Below, piece after piece: positions 8,702-16,319 of a stretch of 64,000 nt of DNA. Each line of letters opens with the position of its first letter. Positions within the stretch are counted from its first letter, which is position 1. Made by a program: the position numbers and the translations under genes. Under the pieces are notes generated by a model. It had not been told where the DNA came from. It did no database searches and saw only the letters and a list, made by a program, of their open reading frames with translations. This stretch comes from JAAZMI01 sp050948785 (lineage in GTDB: Bacteria; Bacillota; Dethiobacteria; DTU022; UBA8154): positions 62,001 to 126,000 of the forward strand of contig JBMNEM010000002.1 of NCBI GenBank assembly GCA_050948785.1. Direction: 5' to 3'.

Positions 8702-9613
8702 TCAAGCCTTCATCCCGGGCTTTACTTTAAATTTATCTTTAACTTTATCTGTATAGCTCTTGAAAAAGGGTGAAATCAGGGCAATAGTGACAATCACAGC
8801 TGTAAAAAGCTTCAGGTCTGTGGGCTGGAAGCCCAGCCGAAGAACCAGAGCAATAATCAGGCGGTAAAGAACCGAACCGAGTAAAACAGCAAAAATCCAG
8901 ACGATAATACGTGCCTTGCCCAGCAGTACCTCTCCGACAATAACTGATGCCAGGCCGGCAACAATCGTCCCGATCCCCATGCTGATATCGGCAAATCCCT
9001 GGTACTGGGCGACCAGAGCCCCACAGAGGGCGACCAGGGCATTAGAAATTCCCAGGCCCATGATCTTCATCCGGCCGGTGTTTACACCCAGACTGCGCAT
9101 CATAATCTCGTTATCCCCCGTAGCACGCAGCGCTTGTCCTGTTTCTGTAATTAAAAAATAATAAAGGAGCAAAACGAAAAAAAGAGCAATAAGAAAGCTG
9201 AAAACAAACTCACTATGCCGCAGGGAAAATCCTGTTTTACTCAAGTACTCAAAAATAACCGGCTGCCGGAGAAGCGGTAAATTGGGGCTGCCGCCCATGA
9301 CCCTTAAGTTGATGGAGTGCAGGCCAATCATGGATAAAATGCCGGCCAGCAGGGGGGGTATGGAAAACCTGGCATGCAGCGTACCGGTAACTATCCCGGC
9401 CAGGGCACCGGCCAGGGGGGCTACCAGGGTAGCCACAACAGGATTCACACCGGAAATGATAAGAGAGGCCGCGACCGCGGCCCCCAGTGTAATACTGCCA
9501 TCGACCGTCAGATCGGGGAAGTCCAGAATGCGAAAAGTTAAAAATACTCCCAGAACCATCAAGCCGTAAAACAGGCCCTGGACAATCGCCCCATAGAAAA
9601 CAGTCAAGTTCAT
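8702..9613 (-). CDS. ABC transporter permease (TrpY-like, copy 1)
   Basis: A 303-residue integral membrane protein of the BPD_transp_2 class with about eight hydrophobic segments. Conserved stretches PDLTVDGSITLGAA and LRATGDNEIMMRSLG are shared nearly word for word with the paralogue at 59609-60538. ATG start with AAAGAGGTAA upstream. It sits between binding protein and ATPase genes with short gaps, which indicates one operon. Substrate is inferred only from the family (tryptophan/tyrosine-type TrpXYZ systems). Confidence 0.88.
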   Translation of the reverse strand: MNLTVFYGAIVQGLFYGLMVLGVFLTFRILDFPDLTVDGSITLGAAVAASLIISGVNPVVATLVAPLAGALAGIVTGTLHARFSIPPLLAGILSMIGLHSINLRVMGGSPNLPLLRQPVIFEYLSKTGFSLRHSEFVFSFLIALFFVLLLYYFLITETGQALRATGDNEIMMRSLGVNTGRMKIMGLGISNALVALCGALVAQYQGFADISMGIGTIVAGLASVIVGEVLLGKARIIVWIFAVLLGSVLYRLIIALVLRLGFQPTDLKLFTAVIVTIALISPFFKSYTDKVKDKFKVKPGMKA

Positions 9614-9636
9614 TTACTTACCTCTTTCATCTTCGT

Positions 9637-10662
9637 TCATTCGAATATTTCATCAGCCCGGTCCAGAAGAGCCTGCGGCAGTTCCTGGCCCATATTCTGT
9701 GCAGCCGTTTTGTTAATTGCATAAGTAAATTCTTTGGAACCAACGATAGCCATGGTGGCCGGATCTGCACCCTGCAGGACCTCGGCGGCCATCAAGCCGG
9801 TTTGATAACCCAGGCCATGGTAGCTGATCCCCAAGGTTGCCACAGCACCGTTCTGAACGCTTTCAACATCTCCGGCGACAAGCAGAAGATCATGCTCTTC
9901 AGCAACACGGACCACGGAGCGCAGCGCGCTGACAATAGTGTTATCCGTAGGAACATAGATGGCTTCCACTTTCCCGACGAGGGATTCTGCCGCGGTTACC
10001 ACCTCACCGCTGTTGGTGGCCACTGCTTCGACAATCTTCAGCCCCAGCTCCGGAGCTACTTCCCTGGCAATATCCACCTGCACAACGGAGTTTACTTCCC
10101 CGGAGTTGTAGATGACGCCGACATTTTTTATCTGCGGGTTAATCTCCAAAGCCAACTCCAGTTGTTCTTTGATTGGATTCATATCCGTGGTCCCGGTGAC
10201 ATTGGTATTGGGACGCTCCATGCTTTCCGCCACCCCGGCCGCAACAGGGTCGGTAACAGCTGTAATCAGGATGGGTATATCCTTGGTAACCGTGGCTGCC
10301 GCCTGGGCACATTGTGTGGCGATGGCCAGAATCAGGTCAACCTTATCTGCCACAAACCCTTCCGCGATCGTCACTGCCGTGGGCATCTCTCCCTGGGCGC
10401 TTTTGTAATCAATTGTCAGATTGTCCCCTTCTTTGAAGCCTGCACTGGCCAGAGCTTCAATAAACCCCAACCTGGCGGCATCCAGAGCAGGGTGCTCAAC
10501 AATCTGGACAATACCGATATGATAATCTTCGGCGGCCGCTTCCCCTTCTCCTTCCGATTCCTCCCCGGGGGCTGGTGGCGTTGACTGGGAACAGCCGCTG
10601 ATCACCAGGACCGCGACCAGCAGTAAAACGACCCCCCATATGAGTTTTTTCTGCTTGAGCAA
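9637..10662 (-). CDS. ABC transporter substrate-binding lipoprotein (TrpX-like, copy 1)
   Basis: 341 residues. An N-terminal signal with lipobox VISGC (Cys about residue 24), an acidic linker, then a COG2984/ABC_sub_bind domain starting IGIVQIVEHPALDAAR. It captures the substrate outside the membrane. The start is TTG with AGGAGGGAG upstream. Its domain is a clear paralogue of 60582-61607, but unlike that copy it has no T-box leader upstream. The family includes predicted tryptophan and tyrosine transporters; the ligand cannot be told from sequence. Confidence 0.87.
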   Translation of the reverse strand: MLKQKKLIWGVVLLLVAVLVISGCSQSTPPAPGEESEGEGEAAAEDYHIGIVQIVEHPALDAARLGFIEALASAGFKEGDNLTIDYKSAQGEMPTAVTIAEGFVADKVDLILAIATQCAQAAATVTKDIPILITAVTDPVAAGVAESMERPNTNVTGTTDMNPIKEQLELALEINPQIKNVGVIYNSGEVNSVVQVDIAREVAPELGLKIVEAVATNSGEVVTAAESLVGKVEAIYVPTDNTIVSALRSVVRVAEEHDLLLVAGDVESVQNGAVATLGISYHGLGYQTGLMAAEVLQGADPATMAIVGSKEFTYAINKTAAQNMGQELPQALLDRADEIFE

Positions 10663-10909
10663 GTTGTCTCCCTCCTATATATTTAATTCCTATATATTTG
10701 ATCTACCAAGAACCACAGCCTCCATAAGTCCCTGATTCTCAAACGGTTTTCGAACATCACCCCTTCACTCTTCATGTTTTAAAAAAGTCTTGAAATTGCA
10801 CAATATATTATTATTTAATTTATTCTATGAGAACCGGCATACATATTAAATACATATTCCCCTCTAAAAGTAACTTTCCTGCTTTCAGCAAACTTTTTTT
10901 CAAGGATTA

Positions 10910-10947
10910 AAGCCCTGAACAGGGAGTACCGGTTATTTTCAGGGCTT
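10910..10947. repeat. Perfect 10-bp inverted repeat upstream of ABC cassette 1
   Basis: AAGCCCTGAA (10910-10919) pairs with TTCAGGGCTT (10938-10947) around an 18-base loop. No T-run follows on either strand, so it is more likely an RNA structure or protein-binding site than a terminator. Confidence 0.55.
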
Positions 10948-11268
10948 ATTGGTATTTCATGGGGATTGCCGCCTTGTGCGGATGTGCACCCGCTATAAAC
11001 CTTTACATAACGTAAATGTTCATAAGTTCCATGCCCATCATGCCCACAAATTTTTTAATTGGAATGGGCATGCATCTATAGTACAATATATTTTGTTTCT
11101 TGAAAAGCTCTTACCTCATCTTCCTAATTTTCAAACAACTTTTCTGATGGTTTATTCCTAAAAGCACCTGTTGGCTTTGGGCAGCAGAATGGCTTTGCAG
11201 ATAAATTTGCAGGACACATTACAAAATTACTGGAAAAAGCGTATCCGGTGTTATCTCGAAAACTATCC

Positions 11269-11300
11269 AAAAAAAGGTTCCTTTGGTAAGAAACCTTTTT
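11269..11300 (-). terminator. Terminator after fliW (possibly bidirectional)
   Basis: Stem AAAAAGGTT (11271-11279) with AACCTTTTT (11292-11300), with a T-run on the minus strand. It ends the flgM-to-fliW transcript about 50 bp after fliW, so the ABC cassette and csrA need their own promoter. Confidence 0.75.
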
Positions 11301-11345
11301 CGCTCTGAATGATCTATATGATCTATATTTTTTATTTTCAATGAT

Positions 11346-11780
11346 CTATTTCTGCATCAAAGGGATGGGTGTGCGCCTTTCCGCCAATCGCTCGGGGATA
11401 ATGATCTGCCGCGCCAGTCCTTTACGCAGATTGATTACAATCGGGGCCGCCAGATTCGTAGTCATACTTCTCTCCCCGGTGATGGTCACGGTGGTCAGCA
11501 CCAGAAGATCCTCTTTTTTGTCCGCCTGCAGTTCCTGCTTATCTTCAGTGCTCAGTTTTAGGCTGTAGCCGGGAAAACAGGGAAAGGGATCCAGTAAAAT
11601 AAGCCCAATCGCCTCTTCACCTGCAGACTGCAGGTAATAAAAAAAAGGATTGTTTTCGATGACTTGCAGGGTAAATTCCCGGTAACTTTCCAAGCCCGGC
11701 AGTCCTTGTTTAAAAAATATCTTCCCCGGGATAACCGTCTTTTCTGTTTGTTTTTTATCTTTCTCTTTTAAATCTATCAC
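11346..11780 (-). CDS. fliW: Flagellar assembly factor FliW
   Basis: 144 residues. FliW binds and inhibits CsrA and is released by flagellin, coupling filament protein synthesis to secretion. The family core is visible: GLPGLESYREFTLQVIE, PFFYYLQSA, VLTTVTI and NLAAPIVINLRKGLARQII. The start is GTG at 11780, with GGAGGGAAGG upstream; an in-frame TTG at 11801 is possible. It follows flgL by 24 bp. Its usual neighbour csrA is displaced by 3.5 kb of transporter genes. Confidence 0.93.
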   Translation of the reverse strand: MIDLKEKDKKQTEKTVIPGKIFFKQGLPGLESYREFTLQVIENNPFFYYLQSAGEEAIGLILLDPFPCFPGYSLKLSTEDKQELQADKKEDLLVLTTVTITGERSMTTNLAAPIVINLRKGLARQIIIPERLAERRTPIPLMQK

Positions 11781-11804
11781 GGCTTTCCTTCCCTCCGGCA
11801 AAAT

Positions 11805-12737
11805 TTAACGTAAAAAGTCAATCAGACTGGGGTAAATCATGCGTGCCCCCGTAGCCAGCGCCGCCTTATAGGCATTTTCCTGCATCGTAAATTCGGTAAT
11901 GGCTTCAGCCAGATCCAGATCTTCGATTTTGGATTGAAGCTCACGGAGGTAAATATGTTCATTCTGCAACCGTTGCTCCGTAGACTCGAGCCTTTCCATC
12001 CGGGCCCCGATCCGGGCGCGTTGCTGCAAAAGATAATCCAGGCGGGCATCCACCTCCTGGAGAATTTCTCCCCCCAAAGCTTCCACGTCATTGCTTGACA
12101 GAGCGCTCTCCAGCTTGCGGACTGTTTGAAAAAGTTCCGTTCCCGACGGCTCCGTTTCCGGCTCCCCAAAAACTTCTATGCCAGTAAAGTTGATCGACAG
12201 CGTTTGACTGGGCGTGATTTCTATTTCCCTCTGCCCGGCATCTCCAAGATATTGAACACCGGGATCGTTGGGGTCATCGGGATCGTTTATAATTTTTTCA
12301 TAAGGAGGCTTTTGCGTCTGATACCCGCCAAAAATATAAAGCCCTCCTACCTCTGTATTGCCGATACTGACAAGGTGGTTAAAAAGTTCCTCCGCTTCGG
12401 GTGAGATCATGCTGCGATCCTCAGGTGTAAGCGTTCCGTTAGCGGCGTAAACAGCCAGCTCCTTGAGCCTCTGCATAATACTGATCGCATCTGCCAGGGC
12501 ATCTTCCGTAACCGTCAGCCAGGTGATGCCCTCCCCGATATTGCGCTGATACTGCTCGTTACGATATAAACCTGTCCCCGTGATCCGCATCACCTTGTAA
12601 GTACCTGCCGGATCCTGGGAGGGGCGGTTAAAACAGCGTCCCGAAGAAAGCTGCACCGCTTTTTTTTCCAGAGCTAAAAGATTGTCCCGTACATTACGGG
12701 TTACAGATTGGGCCAGCATCCGGTGAGTAATGCGCAA
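11805..12737 (-). CDS. flgL: Flagellar hook-associated protein FlgL (HAP3)
   Basis: 310 residues, the hook-filament junction protein. The N-terminal coiled-coil part (MLAQSVTRNV, AVQLSSGRCFNRPSQDPAG) and the C-terminal part (LAEAITEFTMQENAYKAALA) are the flagellin-like D0/D1 halves. The start is TTG, with AAGGGGG 8 bases upstream. It follows flgK by about 30 bp. Confidence 0.95.
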   Translation of the reverse strand: MRITHRMLAQSVTRNVRDNLLALEKKAVQLSSGRCFNRPSQDPAGTYKVMRITGTGLYRNEQYQRNIGEGITWLTVTEDALADAISIMQRLKELAVYAANGTLTPEDRSMISPEAEELFNHLVSIGNTEVGGLYIFGGYQTQKPPYEKIINDPDDPNDPGVQYLGDAGQREIEITPSQTLSINFTGIEVFGEPETEPSGTELFQTVRKLESALSSNDVEALGGEILQEVDARLDYLLQQRARIGARMERLESTEQRLQNEHIYLRELQSKIEDLDLAEAITEFTMQENAYKAALATGARMIYPSLIDFLR

Positions 12738-12767
12738 GGTCTTTACCCCCTTTTATTTTCTCCTCTT

Positions 12768-14225
12768 TCAGCGTCCCAACTCGTTAAGCAGCACACTGAG
12801 CATCTCATCAAAAACGTTGAGGAAACGAGCAGCAGCGCTGTAGGCATGTTGGTACTGAATCATGTTCAGCATCTCATCGTCCAAAGAAACTCCGGAGACG
12901 GCCTCCTGTTGTTCCTTTAACCTTTCGGCCACAGTGGTGAAGGAAAGCAGCATCCGTTCCGTTTCCCGCCCCTCCACCCCCAGATCGGCAATCATACCGC
13001 GAAAATAATCATGGAAAGTGGCTTCCTTTTCATCTTCAAACTTAACTAGTTTTTCCCGCAGCTGGGCAATCTCTAGGGCATTGCTGCCATCACCAGGAAC
13101 AAGAACTTCCTCACCTTCCTCAACACCCTCATTTTAGGCAGCAGCAATCTGGCCTGGATCTTCAAGGATAGATTGAGCAACCGCAAATCGATCGTGGCTA
13201 AACGCTGATTTGTCCGCCGGATTCCTCAGGAGTATCCTTAGGTTGGCAAAAAAATTACGCTCACCCGTGACCCCGTCAAGCCCATACCCCCCGCGATGAA
13301 CTTCATTGACTTCCTGCACCAGGGTATAAACAAGTTCATCCAGGCCGCCCTGGTAGCGGGGAAAAACTTCATTATAGGATTCCAGCATCCCTTTCAGGGC
13401 ACCGCCCTCCACGGAGAACTCCGCGCCAAGGCTGTTGGCAATAACCGCCTGTCCCTCACCGTCTTCGTCAATCTGCACTTTCAGTTCAAAACTGCGGTCA
13501 TCATGTAAAAGAAGACGGCCGCCGGCCAACACTTCTACAGAACCATTCGTCCTCTCGATCACACGGATATTCACAAGCTTGCTCAGCTCCTGCAGGCGCA
13601 GATCCCTTTCATCCAGCATTTCGTTGGACTTCTGGCCCATGGCCTGCAGGTAGGTGATTTTTTCATTCAGCTCTGTAATCTCTGCGGCCAGTGAGTTGAC
13701 CTGCTTTACAGCTGCTTCCAGTTCCTTTTCCACGTCATACTTAAGCTCATCCAAACGGGCATAGATATCCCGTACCAGGCCGGTAAGAGATACGGCCTGC
13801 TCACGCAGGCTGATCCGCGCCGCGTAGCTTTCCGGATTCGCGCTGAGCTCCTGCCAGGCGTCGAAAAACTCATTTAAATAGATATTGATGCCATTCTCCC
13901 CCGGCTCCTGAAAGATAGCCTCAATCCCATCCATGGTTTGTCCCAGACGCTCCCAGTAATGTTGGGCCGTCAGAGCCTTCATGATCTGCTCCCCATAAAA
14001 TTCGCTTTTAAGGCGGGTAATATCAGAAATAGCGACACCGTAACCGGGCGGTGTAACCACCCCCGGTACGGCCGGCGGAACAAGGGCCTGCATATGAACC
14101 ACCTGCCGGGAATAACCCTCCGTGTTGGCATTGGCAATATTTTGCCCGGTTACCTGGACCCCTTTTTGCTGCGCGTGGATGGCCCGGCGTCCAATTTCAA
14201 AACTGCCAAAAGTGCTGCTGCTCAT
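12768..14225 (-). pseudogene. flgK: Flagellar hook-associated protein FlgK (HAP1), interrupted by an in-frame stop
   Basis: The N-terminal 363 residues (SSSTFGSFEIGRRAIHAQQK, GQNIANANTEGYSRQVV) are normal FlgK. A TAA at 13134-13136 then ends the frame after QIAAA. The same frame continues straight on for 121 residues to a proper FlgK end (VSGVSLDDEMLNMIQYQHAY, FDEMLSVLLNELG). No frameshift is needed: one codon, perhaps CAA mutated to TAA, accounts for it. Without the C-terminal D0/D1 helix the protein could not pack into the hook-filament junction. It may be a true mutation, a base-call error or a readthrough site. The start is ATG at 14225, with AAAGGGAGA upstream. Confidence 0.85.
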
Positions 14226-14271
14226 CTTCAATCTCCCTTTCATTAGGGGTTAAATCAATAAAAACTTCATA

Positions 14272-14742
14272 TCAGGCTTGATCATCTAAAAGCACAGCCG
14301 AATAAGAATCCCGGCCTTTTTCCTGGACCTCTCCGCCGGAAGCATAAAGCAGCTGATCGCCGGCCGGGGAAAGAACACTTAAAACAGATTCCACAAAACG
14401 TAAATTACTCTGCAGCAGGTTTCTGTTCATCTTTTGCCTGCGCCGTAAGGAAGCCTGCAGCTTCCAAAGACGGGATCGCAGAGTCTCCAGCTCCCGGGCA
14501 TTTGCGGGGGTCTCCCTGCTGATATACTCCCTGAGGGTAAGCCCCCGGGGAAATATTTCCTGCCGCTGCCGTTCCAGCTCCTTCATTTGAAAAATTAGCT
14601 CCTCCTTGCAAAAATTTAGACTCTGCAGCGCATCCGCCGCCCCTTCAAGCAAAAGAGGGGTTGTTTTTTCTTCAACAACAATCATTTCTGCAAGGAGCTC
14701 GGCTTCCCTGGCCAGGATATCACTTAAGCGGGAATTACTCAT
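14272..14742 (-). CDS. flgN: FlgN family flagellar chaperone
   Basis: 156 residues, a helical protein with heptad patterns throughout (residues about 10-130). FlgN chaperones the hook-associated proteins FlgK and FlgL before export. Identity rests on length, coiled-coil character and its place between flgM and flgK. The ATG at 14742 overlaps the end of flgM by 8 bp (translational coupling), which decides the start over an upstream in-frame ATG. Confidence 0.8.
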   Translation of the reverse strand: MSNSRLSDILAREAELLAEMIVVEEKTTPLLLEGAADALQSLNFCKEELIFQMKELERQRQEIFPRGLTLREYISRETPANARELETLRSRLWKLQASLRRRQKMNRNLLQSNLRFVESVLSVLSPAGDQLLYASGGEVQEKGRDSYSAVLLDDQA

Positions 14743-15046
14743 TACTATCCACATCCGATCCTGCTTCCATATATTTGAGCATCGCCTCTGCCAGTTCCCG
14801 GGAATCAACATGATACTCACCGGCCTCCACCTGGCGCGCCAGCTCTTTAACCTTTGCCAGCCGGGAGGTATCCGCCGCTGCCAGCCGGCTGAGCTCTTTT
14901 TTCAGCATTTCACTGCCGGCAGAGATCTCGAGGCGATCTTTCCGTAAAATATTGGCCTTTTCGACGCGCCCGGTTTTACTGTGCGACTGCTCCCGTTTAT
15001 AAAGCTTATGTATCAAGTTAATAATTTCTGGACGATTAACCTTCAT
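14735..15046 (-). CDS. flgM: Anti-sigma-28 factor FlgM
   Basis: 103 residues. FlgM holds sigma-D until the hook is complete and then is exported. The C-terminal region with VKELARQVEAGEYHVDSREL and LAEAMLKYM matches the sigma-binding part of the family. The start is ATG at 15046; the upstream GTG overlaps the AAGGGTGG site. First gene of the flgM-flgN-flgK-flgL-fliW operon. Confidence 0.92.
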   Translation of the reverse strand: MKVNRPEIINLIHKLYKREQSHSKTGRVEKANILRKDRLEISAGSEMLKKELSRLAAADTSRLAKVKELARQVEAGEYHVDSRELAEAMLKYMEAGSDVDSNE

Positions 15047-15104
15047 TCTTTCCACCCTTTACTGTTACTCCTTGAAGATGTTGCCCTTTCAAAATTATCC
15101 CTAA

Positions 15105-15132
15105 ATTATCCCTTCAAAAAAGTTATCGTCAA
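15105..15132 (-). promoter_or_regulatory. Probable sigma-A promoter of the flgM operon
   Basis: On the minus strand TTGACG (15127-15132) and GATAAT (15105-15110) are separated by 16 bases, about 60 bp upstream of flgM. Each hexamer matches five of six consensus bases. A sigma-D motif was looked for here and not found. Confidence 0.5.
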
Positions 15133-15147
15133 AAAAACTATAAATGT

Positions 15148-15168
15148 AAAGAGCTTTCGCTCTTTTTT
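15148..15168. terminator. Short terminator hairpin between the isomerase gene and flgM
   Basis: Perfect stem AAAGAGC (15148-15154) with GCTCTTT (15159-15165) and a TTTC loop. T-runs are better on the plus strand than the minus, so it may act mainly as an mRNA-end hairpin for the isomerase gene. Confidence 0.5.
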
Positions 15169-15198
15169 ACAAATAAATTTTTGCCCGGTGCCAGCCAT

Positions 15199-15227
15199 AC
15201 CAGCCACAAGGTACGTCCCCACGGTTG
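15199..15227. repeat. Dispersed palindromic repeat, degenerate copy
   Basis: Begins CCAGCCACAAGG and ends CCCCACGGTTG. It matches the better copy at 15240-15270 and those near 58.7 and 63.75 kb. Confidence 0.6.
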
Positions 15228-15239
15228 CCCACGGTTGGT

Positions 15240-15270
15240 ACCAACCACAAGGACCGTCCCCGCGGTTGGT
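15240..15270. repeat. Dispersed palindromic repeat, best copy
   Basis: Starts ACCAACCACAAGGACC and ends CCCCGCGGTTGGT; the ends ACCAACC and GGTTGGT pair perfectly. Related copies lie at 15199-15227, 58683-58712 (reverse orientation) and 63742-63773. Confidence 0.7.
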
Positions 15271-15290
15271 GCCCTTTAAAAAGCAGCATG

Positions 15291-16157
15291 TTATTTTTTA
15301 AGTAAGCTTTGCAGATATTTTTCAAACTCTTGAGCAAAATTTTCCGGATGAGTTAAAAAGGCAAAATTATCGGAGTTTGTTACAAAAGCACGATACTGAG
15401 GAGTTTCCTTCGATAAAGAAAATTGCAGCAGCTCCTGCGGGCGGGCCTGAGCAAGCGGTGGCGGAGAGGAGTAACGTGGATTGGCTATAAAAAGAGGTTC
15501 CCCGTCGGCGGCCTCCTTACCACCTTGATGATCATTATCGCCGGCAGGAACCAAGCCATAGTAACCGGCCCCTCCCATTTCCTGCAGAGGTTCATAAATT
15601 GACTGAAAAGCAGCCGCAACCAGATTGCTCATAATCAAAAAGTCCGGGCCGGGATTGATCGTCACATGACCGAAATCAGGAGGAATAAGTACTTTATCCC
15701 CGGGCTCAGCCGCAACCACAATCACCTGCTCAAGCCCTTTTTGAGGTTCTTTTAGGTGATGAGGCCTTTGCATGAGGTAATAAGCCCGCCCGTGGAGCAC
15801 CTCATAAACCTCCGGGTAAGTGCAATGCGCCCCCGGTTTTAGGGGGTGGTAATGGCCGGCGGTTTTTATATATTCTGCTCCAATACTGCCGGGCACCAAA
15901 ACGGTAATGTCATAGCGTATGCCCTTTTCTTCAAAAAGCACCTGGTGCTCAGGAAGATTGAGATCACGATACATGAAATAAAGCGCGCGCTCGTCTTCTT
16001 TTTTTCCCGGTCTCTTTTCCTGATAAAGAACATCGCGCATCTCTCCCAACCGGCGCACCGCCGGCTCCAGGGCTCTTTTTTCCGGCCCGAAAAGAAGCTC
16101 CATCTTCTGTGCATCCCACCACACCGGCAAACCGCTTAAATTTAATTCCATGATCAT
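15291..16157 (-). CDS. Cupin-type glucose-6-phosphate isomerase
   Basis: 288 residues. A metal-dependent phosphoglucose isomerase of the cupin class known from archaea and some bacteria (glucose-6-phosphate to fructose-6-phosphate). The cupin metal site is visible: TAGHYHP (H102, H104), the following TYPEVYEVLHG glutamates, and a later histidine in PPDFGHVTINPG. It is longer than archaeal enzymes of about 190 residues, with an N-terminal extension of about 60 residues and a C-terminal one of about 90. The ATG at 16157 is chosen because it lies 8 bases from AGGAGG once the intervening hairpin is folded. It neighbours gap, which fits glycolysis or gluconeogenesis. Confidence 0.88.
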   Translation of the reverse strand: MIMELNLSGLPVWWDAQKMELLFGPEKRALEPAVRRLGEMRDVLYQEKRPGKKEDERALYFMYRDLNLPEHQVLFEEKGIRYDITVLVPGSIGAEYIKTAGHYHPLKPGAHCTYPEVYEVLHGRAYYLMQRPHHLKEPQKGLEQVIVVAAEPGDKVLIPPDFGHVTINPGPDFLIMSNLVAAAFQSIYEPLQEMGGAGYYGLVPAGDNDHQGGKEAADGEPLFIANPRYSSPPPLAQARPQELLQFSLSKETPQYRAFVTNSDNFAFLTHPENFAQEFEKYLQSLLKK

Positions 16158-16194
16158 AGACAAGATCCGGTTTCGCTGACCGGATCGGCCTCCT
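16155..16194 (-). promoter_or_regulatory. Ribosome-binding site with hairpin between Shine-Dalgarno and start
   Basis: AGGAGG (16189-16194) is followed after 2 bases by a perfect 8-bp hairpin, GATCCGGT/ACCGGATC (16164-16171 with 16179-16186, 7-base loop), and then 6 bases to the ATG at 16157. With the hairpin folded, the effective spacing is 8 bases; unfolded it is about 31. No other ribosome site serves the isomerase gene. Confidence 0.65.
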
Positions 16195-16319
16195 CCCTAT
16201 ATTTACGTGTACCAAATTTTATTTGCGACAGAGGTGAATTATCACTTAAAAAAATATATTGCGCCCCCTTTAGTTTAACTTTACCTGAAGATGAAGAAAT
16301 TTCCTCTGATTATTTATTA

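Larger units (their letters stand above)
10663..11345. other. 683-bp intergenic region with inverted repeats
   Basis: Lies between fliW and the ABC cassette. It holds a perfect 10-bp inverted repeat (10910-10919 with 10938-10947), an ATGCCCA/TGGGCAT repeat (11031-11074), AT-rich tracts and the terminator at 11269-11300. A 39-codon open frame starting near 11191 lacks a ribosome site and is not called. No T-box or other known riboswitch was recognised. Confidence 0.5.

Noticed and set aside
10663..11345. T-box before ABC cassette 1
   Set aside because: No GGTACCGC-type T-box sequence on the relevant strand, unlike cassette 2.
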